Below, one piece after another: positions 13,070 through 25,396 of a DNA stretch of 64,000 nt; position 1 is the stretch's first letter; each line of letters begins with the position of its first letter. Position numbers and translations under genes: made by a program. The stretch comes from Peromyscus leucopus (taxonomy: Eukaryota > Chordata > Mammalia > Rodentia > Cricetidae), in contig NC_051069.1 of assembly GCF_004664715.2 (NCBI RefSeq), forward strand, positions 72,624,647 to 72,688,646. Direction: 5' to 3'. Below the pieces are notes generated by a model that made no database searches, was not told the origin of the DNA, and saw only the letters and a program-made list of their open reading frames with translations.

Positions 13070-13200
13070 CAGGCTGGGCTCAGTGATGCGCCCCAACATC
13101 ATTATCCCAGCACGGTAGAGGCAGAGGCAGGAGAATCTTGAGTTTGAAGACAGCCTGAGTTACCAGACTTAATAGGGAGACTATCTCAAAAAGAAAGGAG
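13070..13200 (+). repeat. B1 SINE, diverged
   Basis: It shows cagcacggtagaggcagagg, then acagcctgagttaccaga and an A-rich tail ending gaaagg. Confidence 0.6.
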
Positions 13201-13374
13201 GGAAGGAAAGAAATCTGAGAAGTGTGTGTCTGTGTGGCTGTGAAGTGCCTAGGTTGAGGCTACTGCTCTCCAGCTCCACACACTGTCCTGGCTCGCGTAG
13301 GGGCTGCTGTGGGCTACAGGGTCGTAGCTGAATCTTGAACAAGCCACCTAACTCCTCTGAGCTTAGATTTCTTG

Positions 13375-13870
13375 TTGTATTATTATTGTTTTCACTGAGG
13401 TGTAATGCACATACTGCAAAATTCACCTTTTATAAGTGTGCATTTAAGTGGTTGGTAATGTGTTTACTATTTGTTGTGCGACTGTTTCATTCCAGAGTGC
13501 TTTATCACCTCGGGAAGACAACCCCTGTCCTTCACCAGCCGCTCTCCTTGCCCTCCTTCCTCTGGCTCCTGGCGATCACTGACCTGCTTTCTGGCTCCCC
13601 GCCTGCCTTCTCTGACATTTTGTGTGGGCACAGTCGTGCCCCTTTATGTGGGACCCTTTCTGCTGGCTGTTTCACTCAGCACAGTGTGTTCAAGGTGCGT
13701 CCGTGTTGTAGACTATACCAACATTCTTTTACTAGCTGACGTTCTGTTGCTGAATATCCAACATTGTGTCTGTCCATTCACCAGTTGATGAATATTTTGA
13801 CTGTTTTCTCTTTTTGATATTATTAATGATACCTCTGTGAACATTTGTGTGGTTCCTAAGATGAGTCTGT
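13375..13870 (-). mobile_element. antisense LINE-1 3' fragment
   Basis: Old LINE-1 3'-UTR landmarks read in complement: cactgaggtgtaatgcacat, then ctggctgtttcactcagcac, then cattcaccagttgatgaata. No coding capacity remains. Confidence 0.7.
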
Positions 13871-13999
13871 GTTGCTTCTCTTTTTCAGGCTCTGCCAAAC
13901 TTTTTACCAAAATCACTCCGTTTTGCGGTTGCATTGGCAGTGTGCAGAGTTCCCATGTCAGCATCCTTGCCAACCCTAGCTCTTAGTTGTCTGTCTGTC

Positions 14000-14075
14000 C
14001 TTTTTCTCGAGACAAGGTCTTGTGTAGCCCAAGCTGGCCTTAAACTGCCAGTCACGTCTACCCTTTGATACCGTA
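14000..14075 (-). repeat. B1 fragment
   Basis: Complement of B1: ctcgagacaaggtcttgtgt and aagctggccttaaactgcca. Confidence 0.7.
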
Positions 14076-14239
14076 ACGTGAAGTTGTCATCTACAGAGTC
14101 CACACTCAATAACCACAAAATAAAATTAAAAAAAAAATCACAAAATGCTCATGTTCTAAGTAAACTTACAGTTTTGTATTCCTCGCTGTCCCGGGCTGGG
14201 GGGACATGTGGCCCAGGAGGCACAGGCTCAACATGCCTG

Positions 14240-14336
14240 ACAGACCATAGAGTTGAAGACGGTCTTGAACTCCTGATCTCCCGGTTCCCACCTCCCAGTT
14301 GCTGAGATCACAGGCTGCGCCACCACACCCGGCCTT
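14240..14336 (-). repeat. B1 fragment
   Basis: Complement of B1: cttgaactcctgatctcc and gagatcacaggctgcgccac. Confidence 0.6.
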
Positions 14337-14339
14337 GTC

Positions 14340-16117
14340 TTTCTGATCTTAGCCGTGTTAGGGGTGGAGGCGGCGCTAATGTGACTTTTGAGGTGAATCT
14401 TCCTCATGGCCCATAAAGTTGATTTTTTTTTTTTTTAAAATAAGTGCCTTCGCTTGTTAGTCTGCTTTTTGAAAAGCTCTCTTGTAGCTCCAAGTTTTTC
14501 ATTTCCTCTTCCATTTTACATAAACCATTGTGAATAATGGATCAGACCCTTAAGAGATCCATGTTTTGGAAGTTATTGGGGTTAGGGAGTTCCTTGGTGT
14601 TTATGAGTACTCTTACTTCCTAATGCTCATGTTTAGGGTGCAGAGTGAGTGAGTGAGTGGCCATGACCCTTCCCTCCCCCCCCCCCCCCCAACAGTCTGA
14701 CTGTGGAAAAAAGAGACCAAGAGTCAGGGCAGCATGGGGTCATGTGGAAAATAAGCCTCAATTCACCTGTCGGCTAGGGAAGTTGCAGGGCCAGATGTGT
14801 TTGTTTGAGTGACAGCCACACAGAAATTGCAAATCTTGAGTTACGATACTAAGATTCCAGAAATGTCTAGATAAAAGATTCCTGTGGAAATCTAAACGAC
14901 TTTTTCTTCCCCCAAATATTTCCTATAAGCTTGTGAACTGGAGTGGGTGTTTTTGGGCTCTCTGCCTCAGAGATGGGTATGACTTGCCTGCCTCAACGCC
15001 CTGCTTTCGACCTGAGACGCCCTTTCTGCTTCTATTCTGTAAGTTAAGAGCACAGCGGATGGGCACAGTGTGCTTAGTCTCATGGTGACCTTTTGCTAGC
15101 GAGGACCTGGTTCTAAGAGATAATTAACAGACATGAGATGATTAATAATTTACCCTTTGAGTTCTGTTTCCATTAAAAAAAAAAGAAAGAAAGAAAGAAA
15201 AAAGGTCACCCTGTTAATGAGATGAAGTCTCTGTATTAGGTTCAGAAAGACTGACCAAGTCCTGTTGACCCTCAGTGCAGTTAGGCCTGGATCTTGGCCT
15301 GGCACTCTGGACTACCTTCTCTCGTGGTAAGTACACCAGGCTGCTCCTCCACTCTGGCTGATCCTGTGATTTCTCTCTGCCTTGTCTGTGAGCTCCCCGT
15401 GTGCCATCCAGTCTCATTCCCTCCTCCTTTTAAAGCATAGTCCAGGCCTGTTTCCTGTGGTTCCTTCGCCTCCCTCCATTCTTCTCTGGACTGGGAGGGC
15501 TCCTCTTGGCCTGCTGTGCCTGTGGGCCGGCTCTCAGGGCCTTACCTGTGAGTCATTAGAGTTCTCAGTTCTTCCCGGTTAGGGACTGGTCCATCTCTTT
15601 TGCTCTTGCAGATTTCTGCTAGAGTACTTGGCATTTGAGCGGATACAGGGAAATTGTTTCTGAAACATTGCATTATAAATAAAAAGCTAATCAAGAGTCT
15701 GTGAACACTCCAAAGAACAACAGGAATGAATTTGCAAATAGAGTCTACTTTGAAACATAAAAGCTTTGGGGACACGATTTGTTTCGCCCCTTCTTAAATA
15801 AATGACTTGAAGAATTTGTGTTATGAAGACAATTTATTACATTATTACTTCTATTTGAGCATCAGTCTTCTAGAACCCCCGTGCAGGGTAAAGTGGGAGG
15901 CCTGGAAGGGAGGAAGTTGACTTCACTACCCTCAGGCCTGCCTGCTCAGCTGTCCAGAAGGATACCCTATCTTACACAGACTGACAGGCAGTCTTCAGAG
16001 TTACTGCTGCGTCAGACAGTCTCTGAGAACTGAAGCTGCCTTCTGAGCAGATCTGTAGAATTCTAGAGCACGGTTTTAGGCTAGTGTGAATAGTAGAGCA
16101 ACAGATTTTTACATATA
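14340..16117. other. intron 1 stretch without genes
   Basis: Holds a C15 run and an A-rich tract near 15174-15200. Nothing else is recognised. Confidence 0.7.
14676..14690. repeat. C15 homopolymer
   Basis: Fifteen consecutive C on the + strand. Confidence 0.9.
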
Positions 16118-16123
16118 AATGGC

Positions 16124-16495
16124 TGTAGGTGGATTTTTCTGTCCCACCAGCCAGCTCCCAAATAACCACAGAGATACTTTTTATTAATTACAACAGCTCA
16201 GCCAATAGCTTAGGCTTGTTTCTACCTAGCTCTTATAACTTTAACCCATTTCTATTAATCTACTTTCTGCCTTGTGGCTGTATATTACCTTTACTCTGTA
16301 CTGTCATGCTGCTGTCCTGCTTCCTCTGTGCCTGACTGGCAACTCTGCCTTTCTTCTTCCCAGTGTCCCTTGTGTCTGTCTGTCCTGCCTATACCTCCTG
16401 CTTGCTAATGACTGTTTATCTCTTTATTAAACCAATAAGAAGGCGCCTTGGCAAAGACACATCTTTACAGTATACAAAAAGATTATTCCACAACA
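16124..16495 (-). mobile_element. solo LTR with perfect 6-bp target duplication
   Basis: This is a member of the same LTR family as 22759 and 49863: it shares tagctcttataactt and aacccatttctattaatcta. It begins TGTAGG and ends CAACA on the + strand. The six bases on either side are identical, AATGGC at 16118-16123 and 16496-16501, the duplication size typical of class II (ERVK) elements. There is no internal region, so it is a recombination product. Confidence 0.88.
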
Positions 16496-16501
16496 AATGG
16501 C

Positions 16502-17506
16502 CTCTGGGAATGTCAGCATGCCCCATCAAAGCATAAAAACCAGTGCCTGTTCCAGGGCAGATTAAATCAGGTTGGGTATATTTGGGTTCAACATACTTGG
16601 CTCAGCAATAGAGAACATATGTGGTGTGTTTTGGAAAGATTTCTAAACCGAGCGTGTAAAGTAAAATAGGACACTCTCTCTGTGGTTAGATGAGTAAGTG
16701 TGATGACAGAGAAAGCCGCGGTCTCTAGTTCCTAGAGAAAGTAGCTAGTTTGTCCTTGACTCAGCCAAGATTGGGCCCCCTCCTTTCAACCTTATAACGT
16801 CTGTAGACACTCTCTCTCTCTTTGTCCAGGAGGCTGGCTGTTCATTTGAGCTGCTGCTTTTTGAGTTTCTGATGCTGGACTTGTGTTCTTTGCTCACACA
16901 TCATTGGTTTCAAGCTCTCTCATGTACTTTTCCCATTTGCCTTTGGGCTGGCTTGGCCATACAGGTCAGTGAGCCTCGTTGGATTTGTACTCTACTTGAC
17001 TGAGGCCTTGTTTTCGTGCTTGAGTTTTCTTTATTTCTAGGAGCTTACCAACAACCATGGATGTCTGGACTCTGAAGACATGGAGTTTTTCTTCCCTGCC
17101 CCTCCCCACTGCCTCTCTCTTGTTAATTTTAACTTTTCTATTCTTTTGACTCAAAACGGGATGGAGAGTTCTAAGGCTGAAAATGTGGAGGATTTGAGGT
17201 AGAGACCAGAATTCAGAATCACTTGCAAATTAAAGTTGTTACCATATCCACACCTGGGATGCAGAAGTAAAGAGTTGTCCATGGGCAGAGCAGGTTCCTG
17301 TGAAGATTGGAGCTGGGCAATCAGAGCTCCTGGAGGCAGTTTGCTTAGGAATGAAACATCCAGTGTCCAGTTGAAGTTGATGAATGTGATTTTCCCTGGA
17401 GACGCAATACTCACTAGGTATGGTGGTGCTGGCCCCTGATGCCAGCACTCAGAGCACTGGGGCAGGGGAATGGTGAGTCCAAGCCCGACTGAGCTCCTTT
17501 AAAACG

Positions 17507-17563
<57 letters not shown>

Positions 17564-19427
17564 ATTACACAGTATCTTGAAGGCGGAGGAAGAAACTGGT
17601 GGTGGAACCCTGGACAGAAGCCTGGTCTACACAGTGCAGGTTAGAGCATCTATACTTGGGTTTGTTCATTTATTCCTGCTGTGGAACTGTGAGCAGATCT
17701 CAGCCTGTAATTACTGTATATAAAATATAATTATGAAAATGATCTGCTGTCCCCCACGTTATCTTTCAGCTGTAAATAGATGTAGCTGTTAGTCAGCTCT
17801 CCAGTCACTGCACACAGTTGCCAGTTGACTGATGGAGAGGTGGGAACAGTGAACTCCAGAAGCAGGGTTGCAGAACCACACCTCAAGCCTCTGAAGGTGC
17901 GGCCTTGGGCAGCAGTCTTACAGCGTGCTGTGGAAAACACCATCGTCAGCAGGATTTCCTCCTGATGGCAGGGTTTTGACGACTTTAGCAGAATTTGCTG
18001 GAACAGCTCTTCCACACAGTATCCTCTAATTAACAGGAAGCACATGTATGAGTTGTATATAATTTGCAGAGAGAATCTCGCCAAATAGTGGCATCGTAAA
18101 TTCATATTTTATGCCTGGCTGACTTTTTTTCTTTAGGAAGTAAACATGTAATCTTGACAGAAAATGTGAAAAACAGTAAAAGCCAGCCCACCCACATCTC
18201 TCCTTGTTTCTGCTAATGTCTCATCACCAAGTGGTCCAGGTTTCAGAGGAAGCAGAGACCAAGCACTGAGAAACGACTTAGAGCCAGCAAGAGACTCCTA
18301 GCTGCCAGGTGTGGAGCGGGCAGCAGCACTACACTCACCATCCAGAGACCCACAGGATGCACAGGTGACACTGCTGACCCCATCGTCCCGAGGAGCTCGG
18401 GGTTACATTGTGGGAAGGGCCAGAAGCATCCTGCTGTTACTCAGCAGTGAGACTTATGCCATTAAATGGCAGGTCGTGGTGACTGTGGTTGTGATAGGAT
18501 TTGATGAAGGAGGTGACCTAGTGGATAGAGTCAACATAAGTCAGGGTTTCACCCTCAGCACTGCTGAACTTTAGGCTGGGGACTTCTTTTGTGCGTGCAG
18601 CAGTTATGACAACCAGAATTCCTCTGGACATCACCGCGTGTCTCTTGAAGAATAAGATCACATGGGACCATGCAGTGGGGCCACCTGAGGGATTCTGGGC
18701 ATTTGGGGCTGAACCGTGAGGAATAAGTCAATAGTACTAAAAGAATAGGAAGGGCGCGTGATGAGGGACGGAGTGTAGTTGGGAACAAACATCCAAGGGA
18801 AGACGCAGAGGAATGTCTGAAGAGCCCCCCAGAGGTGTGGGTGAAGGCAGTAAGTACGGCAGCTGAGGAAAGTCACTTGGAAACTCCCATAGCAACTCTA
18901 CAGGGTAATTCTACATTTCTCAACAGGAGTGATGGAAACTGTCAGCTGCTATTAGGTGTTCTTTGTTACTTTATATTTCTAGGTTTTCTTTTCCTTGTTT
19001 TTAAAAGTATCTATGTGTGGTAGTAGGAATATTCAAACATAAAAGCACCACTAAACTGGTCCTCTGTCACTGAGACTCTGGGAGGCTGTGCTGTGCTGTG
19101 TCTTCAGTGTGCAGGAAGGAAGGTGGCTGAGGTCTGGCCCAGGTGGAGTCAGAAGCTGGAGTGGTATCAGCGTTCATTCAAAGGCTTGGCACGTTTTATA
19201 CTGCGTTTTCTAGTGAATGTTTTCAGGATGAGTGAGTAACCTGGGAAACCTCCAAGCCGAGGAGGCTGGACCTAGGGCAAAGAAAGGGTCCTTTGGTGAC
19301 TTTTAAGTGACTTTTAAAAGGGTTCATAATGTCATTGAGTGAGTCTCTGGTTTGAGATTTTGGGTTGTCTTGATATATCCACATAAAACTTTTTTCTGTT
19401 TATTCCTTTTATCTGCTTCCAGTCCTG
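16502..19427. other. intron 1 stretch without genes
   Basis: Only the (CA)n tract 17509-17561 is recognisable. The 124-codon minus-strand frame 17731-18105 has no familiar domain. Confidence 0.7.
17509..17561. repeat. (CA)n microsatellite
   Basis: Uninterrupted CA dinucleotides. Confidence 0.98.
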
Positions 19428-19503
19428 TGTGCTGGAACTTGAACCCAGGCCTTGTGCATGCTAGCCAAGTATCTTACCACTGATCTAGGTCCCCAGCCCT
19501 TAG
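19428..19503 (-). repeat. ID SINE
   Basis: Complement of the ID element: cttgaacccaggccttgtgc, tgctagccaagtatcttacc, ending ccccagccctt. Confidence 0.75.
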
Positions 19504-19532
19504 GGGTTGGTTGTTTGTTTGTTTGTTTGTTT

Positions 19533-19533
<1 letters not shown>

Positions 19534-19582
<49 letters not shown>

Positions 19583-19895
19583 TGTTTCATACATGTGCGT
19601 ACACATACATGTGCAGGTCCATTTACTGAGGCCAAAGGAGGACCTTAGGTGAGCTCTTTCCTCTCTTTGCCCAATTCCCTGGAGGCAGGGTCTCTCACTG
19701 AACCGGAGTTTGCTGTTTAGGGCCAGGCTGGCGACCAGCAGGCTACAGTGATCCTCCTGCTTTGTCCACTACTGCTCTGGGGTGACAGGCATGTGCAGCC
19801 ACGCCTAGCTAGTGTTGTTCCTGTGGGTCTGAACTCAGTTCCTCATGTCTGTGTGGTAAGGAGTCTTATCCACTGAGCCTCCTCCCCGGGAACAC
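19534..19895 (-). repeat. B4-type SINE with (TG)n tail
   Basis: A (GT)n tract at 19534-19581 is followed by agggtctctcactgaaccgg, gtgacaggcatgtgcagcca and the head tatccactgagcctcctccc. The organisation matches the 2262-2585 copy. Confidence 0.65.
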
Positions 19896-20457
19896 CTTCT
19901 ACTTGCCTTCTCTTAGACGGTGAGACTTAGTGAGTGAGACTTAGATGGTGAGTCTGGACTGTGAATAACTGCCCATTCAAAACTGACTTATACATGTTAG
20001 AGCGTGGCGCTCTGTGTAGAGTATCCTTGCTCCTTGAGGTTGTAAACACTTTCTGTTTGGCACACAGTAACTTCATGGATGCCTGCAGCTATTTCTCACA
20101 GAAACAAAGGAGAGCATTTTTGTCTGTTTGTACTCTCTGTGAGAGGAAAAAATGTGATTTTAATTTCATCTTCGTTTCTAGATTGGCAGTAGCGTCAGAT
20201 TGGTTGGCCTGTGCACAGACCGGAACTAGTCCTTGGGGCGCTTGTGTTGCGAAGACCCCGCCAGAGTTTGTGTACAGTTTGTTTTTCCTCTCTCTCCCTC
20301 AGCCACAGCCCTCCGCTACTTCTTCATTTCAAAGGAAAACAAAACTGGAGGTAGCAGTGGCTTCAAACACTGTAGAATGGGCAGCTACAGTTTTTAAAAC
20401 GCAACGCGAGCTTCTAGACATAAGAGAGAAAATGTGACTCAGGTCAAGAGAAAAGTG

Positions 20458-20545
20458 TGGGGCTAGAGATTCAGCTCAGCGGTGGAACACTTGCCCGGCC
20501 CACTCAAGACCCTGCGTTTGCTCTCCAGCACACAGATAGGGAGAG
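20458..20545 (+). repeat. ID SINE
   Basis: ID body: ggggctagagattcagctca, gcggtggaacacttgcc and gctctccagcac. Confidence 0.75.
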
Positions 20546-20639
20546 AGCAAGAGTGAACGAGGTGGGTAGGAACAGTAACATCACCCAGGTGATGAAATTG
20601 AAAGGACTTTATTATTATTTGGGGGAGCCATGTGATGTT

Positions 20640-21930
20640 TCAGGACTGTACACTGGATGCTGTTCATTGAAAACCTATGTCCTCCAACGTCATCATTTTC
20701 TTCTGGTAAACAGCGCTGTTCCTCGTCGCCACCATGCAATGGAACGCTAGAACTTACTTCTGTTTTCTACCTAGGTACCCGTCACCCAGCCTCTCCCCAT
20801 CCCTCTCACGTCAGTCTCCCAGGCTTCTGACAACCACTTTTCTGCCCCTGGCTTGTGTGCAGTCAGCGTTTTTAGAGTCCATGTTGAGTGGGACCATGTG
20901 GTTCTTGTTTTTCTGCTCTTTGCTTATTTCTCGTATCATAGTGACCCAACCCCCCTCACACACACACTGAGGCATGTTGTTGAGGTGACAGGATTCCGTC
21001 CCTTTTTGTGACACAGTTGTATTCTATGGTGTCTATAAACCACATTTGCATTATCCATTCACCGGCTAATGACTACTTTGTTAGAAATCAGAGTGGCGGG
21101 TTTGGGAGGGAGCGGGCATGAAATTACAAGCCACAACATGCTTTATTAGGGTAGAAAGCCTCCCAGACATGGGGACTCTGATGCAGACAGAGGTGGAAGC
21201 ACAATTAGGAGGGACAGAGGATTGTGTCAGAGACACATGATGTGATGGAGCCTTAAAAGAGCAGCTTTTCTTTACTGCCTGGAACGAAGCTTCATTACGA
21301 GAGAGAGCATAAAGTAAGAGTAAGCAAGGCAGGCCCCACAGATAATAGACTGGGGGAGGGGGTGCTGGAAGGGAAAAAGAACACCTCAGGAAATCCTGGG
21401 AACACAGGGGATATTCCAGCATTTATGTTTTGGCAGGGTTCTGGTGGAAAGTTTCACACGACATCATTTAGTCTGACATATCCTATGCAACAAGGGCCAG
21501 GCATTGTGGAGGATTACACACTTACCTTATAGTTTCAAGGATGAGGTGCAGAGCCGAACCACAGTGCTGACCTTTAACTGTCAGAAAGAGAGAGAGGGAG
21601 CGTGTGCCCCAGCTTCAGGGAGTATGGCCTTATTTCTCTAGGCTGCCAAATCTGGTCTCTTAGAGTGACCGGCATCTTAAAGGGGCAGGCCCCTGGTCTA
21701 ACACACTTAAGCTGTTTCCATTCCGTGGCTGTTGTGAGTTGTAGTGAATGGGCATGGCAGTGCATTCATCTCCTTGGTATATGATCTTATTTCCTTTGGA
21801 TGTATACCCCACAGGGGAGATATACATGGTAATTTGATTTTTTATTGTTGACACCGTCTTCCATAGTGGGCGCACTGGCTCACATCCCGGTCATGAGTGT
21901 TAGAGGGTTTCCTTTTTGGCTCATTTCACC
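20640..21930 (-). mobile_element. antisense LINE-1 3' end, interrupted
   Basis: The sequence resembles the complement of LINE-1 ORF2 end/3' UTR: cattcaccggctaatgacta at the left junction, then gtatacccca and gtctcttccatagtgg-like segments after the insert. It is old and heavily mutated, with the 625-base LTR within it. Confidence 0.7.
21079..21703 (-). mobile_element. 625-base solo LTR inserted in a LINE-1
   Basis: The termini are perfect short inverted repeats, TGTTAGA at 21079 and TCTAACA at 21697-21703. The flanks TACTT (21074-21078) and CACTT (21704-21708) look like a 5-bp target duplication with one change. The LINE-1 sequence before and after is continuous when the insert is removed. 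On the minus strand AATAAA (complement of about 21140) lies near the 3' end, which sets the orientation. Family unknown. Confidence 0.8.
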
Positions 21931-22758
21931 AATGTTTGGCTCTGGTCTTTTGTGTTTACTGTGGGCGACACTATTCCCTGGACTGTATAAAAAGGAGAAG
22001 TGGCATAGAACCAGTAATAGTGCTTTAGTTTGTGTATGTTGGTGCAGTATCCCACAGCTTCACTGTGTTTATCAGTTCTGATGAGTTTTCATCTTTTCAG
22101 TCACTTTCCCCCTCTTCTATTTACTTGGTCATACTGAGCATGCTTATTTTTATTCTATATCGTGATTTCAGTCTGATATGCTTGTGAGATCGCCCCCGTC
22201 CCCCATTCCTCGGTATTGCCCTCGTAACTCTGGTTAATGATGCCTTGTGCGTTTCTTGGACAAATTTACTAAAGTCTTGAGTATTATTCCTTGCTGCTGT
22301 CTCAAAGGTGATTGCATGGTGCTTTAGACTTTGCATCTTCACATGACATAAACTCTGGAATTCACATAATTTGACGGAATGGGGAAGTGGTTCTTAGCTT
22401 TTTTAAAGATATGGGTTCTAGTCCTGCCTCTGCTATCACTCACATACTGAGTTTTTTTTCTGGTAAGTTACATTAGTAGGCTCGTTGTCTTATTCTCTTG
22501 TCAGATGAGAGAGGTGATATGTGATGGAATGCTTTAGGATGAATGGCTGATTTCAGGGCTGTAGTCCAGGCCTTGGCAATTTCACAGTCATTGTTTCTGC
22601 AGATCCGCACCATTGTTTCTACAGATTCATCATGTGCAGAAGTGTAGGCAAAGCATTTAAGATCAAATGGGCCTAGCAGCTATAACCTGCTCTCCAGAAT
22701 TTGAAGTCATGTATGTAGCAAGACCTGTGGCTTTTAGACAGTCACAGTGTGAATGGGG

Positions 22759-23103
22759 TTATAGGCCAAGGTTTCTGTGTCCTGCAGCCACTCTCAAGTA
22801 AACACTCTGAGGCTTATATTAGTTGTAAATGCTCAGCCGATAGCTCAGGCTTACTACTAACTAGCTATTACGACTTGAATTAACCCATTTCTATGAATCT
22901 ACATTCCACCACATGGCTTGTGGCGCTACCTGTCCTCTAGCATGTCCTGCTACCTCTGTGGCTCCTGATGTCTCCTCTGACTCCACCCTCCTTCTTCCCA
23001 TCATTCTCAGTTTGGCTTTCCCCTGGTTATCAGCCTGTCAGCTTTTTATTAACTAATGAGAGTAACACATATTCACAGTGTACAGAAGGATTATTCCACA
23101 GCA
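22759..23103 (-). repeat. 3' LTR of the 22759-25740 element
   Basis: On the minus strand this starts TGCTGTGGAAT and ends near CTATAA. It matches 25397-25740 along its length, with a 4-base and a 9-base insertion and a deletion of about 14 bases relative to it. On the minus strand it contains the RMER-like segment ATGGGTTAATT shared with the other LTR copies in the window. Confidence 0.85.
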
Positions 23104-23135
23104 TTTCCCCCTTTTGTCATTTCCCCCTTTTTGTC
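23104..23135 (-). other. duplicated polypurine tract
   Basis: On the minus strand, AAAAAGGGGGAAA and AAAAGGGGGAAA occur in tandem, separated by TGAC, and the second copy touches the 3' LTR start TGCTGTGG. This is the expected place for the plus-strand primer. Confidence 0.75.
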
Positions 23136-25378
23136 TAATTAAAAGCGAAGGTTTTAACTTTATCATCATAAGATTATGTATAACAAAATGTTATTAAGAA
23201 TTACAGTTACAGTATCCAGTCTATTTGTATTTGACAAAATTAGAGAAAATACTCAATTATCTATCCTATCTTGGTGAGTCTAAAGTTTTACATTTAATTT
23301 ATCTTTTATCATAACTAAGAAAAACTATAACTGTGACTATCTAGTCTTTAACTCTGTCAAAGATCCAGAAGGGTGAAATGTTACCTAATGACAGGGACAT
23401 CTCACTGCCTGGATAGTCACCCAGAGTTCCTCTACAATGTTGGGGCATCCAACTCTAGCCTACAGGCCTAGCATATATGACAGACATTTCTGTGAAGCAG
23501 GGAATTTTGAAGGACCATCCTAACTTGTCTTGGCAAAGTCCAGCAATCACCTTTCTTGTGTCCTACTGGTCTAGTTTGAACAGTATATTGTCAGCAATTG
23601 AGGCAAGGGCAGTTCTTTGTCCACATGGCTAGTTTTTGCCATAAAGAAAACAAACTCCATATGGAGTTCCTTTGATGCCCATCATCTTTTCTAAAGTAGA
23701 TTGATGCTGCCAGGAGCAGACATGTCTCACTGTTATGAAAAGTCTTAGATTATTAAACATATTAAATGTCATATTCTATAGGTCTTTGAAGTGTTTGAAG
23801 ACAATCTGTCTATCTAAGTATATCTGTGTATGACCTTGAAAACATACCTGACATGACTATAAGTTTGACTATTATGGATGACTATTAATCTGTATTTCTT
23901 AATTATACATTACATTTTTATGTGAGCTGCATAAACATAATACCTTAAACAAGAATAAAAGTATATACACAGTATAACAAAATTAACTTTAAATTTGTGT
24001 CAATAAACCAAAATTCATACCAGTGTAAAATATTTTTAGATTAATAGTTGTTTTTTGGATTAAAGTAGATTCAATAATCTACCCTTTTATCCTAGCCTTT
24101 CTGTATCTCCCATTTTTCTTTTCAGAAAGAGATCCTTGAATCTAATCTCTTTGTTCACCTTTTTCCTGACCAATAACAACTTGTAACTAACCCTTCTTAA
24201 ATGATGACAAATATCTATAACCAATCTTTTGGGAATGTGGGAGCAGTTTTTTAGACTACTTCTGCTGACTGGGGGCACTGGTAATCTTTGAGAGAACCTT
24301 GAGAAAATGAGGATAATTGTTAAGTCTTGGCTGTAGTATTTTGTGAGTCTAGATCATCTCAGTCAGCAACCTGGAAGCTGTTCTGGTTGCTAGATCACCT
24401 GGGCCATCATTTTCATTGATATCTGTTCCCCTTGTTCTGAAAATATATAAACTTACAAAGGTAACATACATATCTCTATTAGTACAAGCATAGATTGTAC
24501 ATTGTAAATAACTCAGTTAAAGATGATTTTTTTGTTATATGTTTGAGGAGGTAAAATATACATCACATGTCTTGTAGTTCTTTTAGGTTTATTTTTTTAT
24601 GTTTCTAGCCAGGATTTTCAGGGGGTATTCCTTGATCAAACTTGATTTTCCTTAACCTGAAATGAATTCATAGTCTCTCATTACCTGTGGAAACAAAAGA
24701 ATAACCTCTCCCCAAAGCAACATACCTTTTGACTTAAATTTTGAAGTCAAGATATTTTTAAAATATATAGTTTGGTTTATTTAGTAGCTTTTATAATCAA
24801 ATGTCTTTTATCAGTTATCATTTGCTCATTAATAGTCAAAAAATCTGAAGACAACACAATAACATATAGGATCCAGACTCTGTGTATTTCTCATCTTTAC
24901 ATGGCTTATTTTTTTTTTACTCTATTGCTTTTTTAAGGACTTTTTCTACCCTTTTTCTTTGCTCCCTCAAGCCTACATATAGTTTTAAACACACTGTAAC
25001 CCATTTAGAGGGTTTTTTTTTTCTGTCTAAATTTGTCTTTACTGCATATCTGTAACCTTTTCTGTCTGCATGAGCAAAACCCCTAAACCCTCCATGTAAC
25101 GTGCTGCTTGAGCACTCAAGCCTGCAGGCAGCGACTGGAAGAAGCCTCTCTGTACTGTGGCCCGTGTGAGACACTGCAGGAATCAGCCATGTGGCTTAGC
25201 TCATGGTGTCCTGGCGGCCGGCTCTGTTTTGCAGGCGGCTGTCAGGAGACTCGTCTCTGCACTGCACCTGGCGTAAGACTGAGACTGAGACTAGGAAGCT
25301 GCGTTTGTCTCTGTCTTTGCACATTTAGAAGCTTTTTTTTTTTTTCAGGCTTTCTCAGGTTTTATGTTGCAATTATTG

Positions 25379-25396
25379 CAGAATGTTAGGGGACCA
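25379..25396 (-). other. retrotransposon primer-binding site (candidate)
   Basis: The complement of these 18 bases reads TGGTCCCCTAACATTCTG and abuts the LTR end with no gap. TGG at this point is the signature of a tRNA CCA end. The first dozen bases resemble a tRNA-Glu site as I remember it, but the tRNA assignment is uncertain. Confidence 0.6.
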
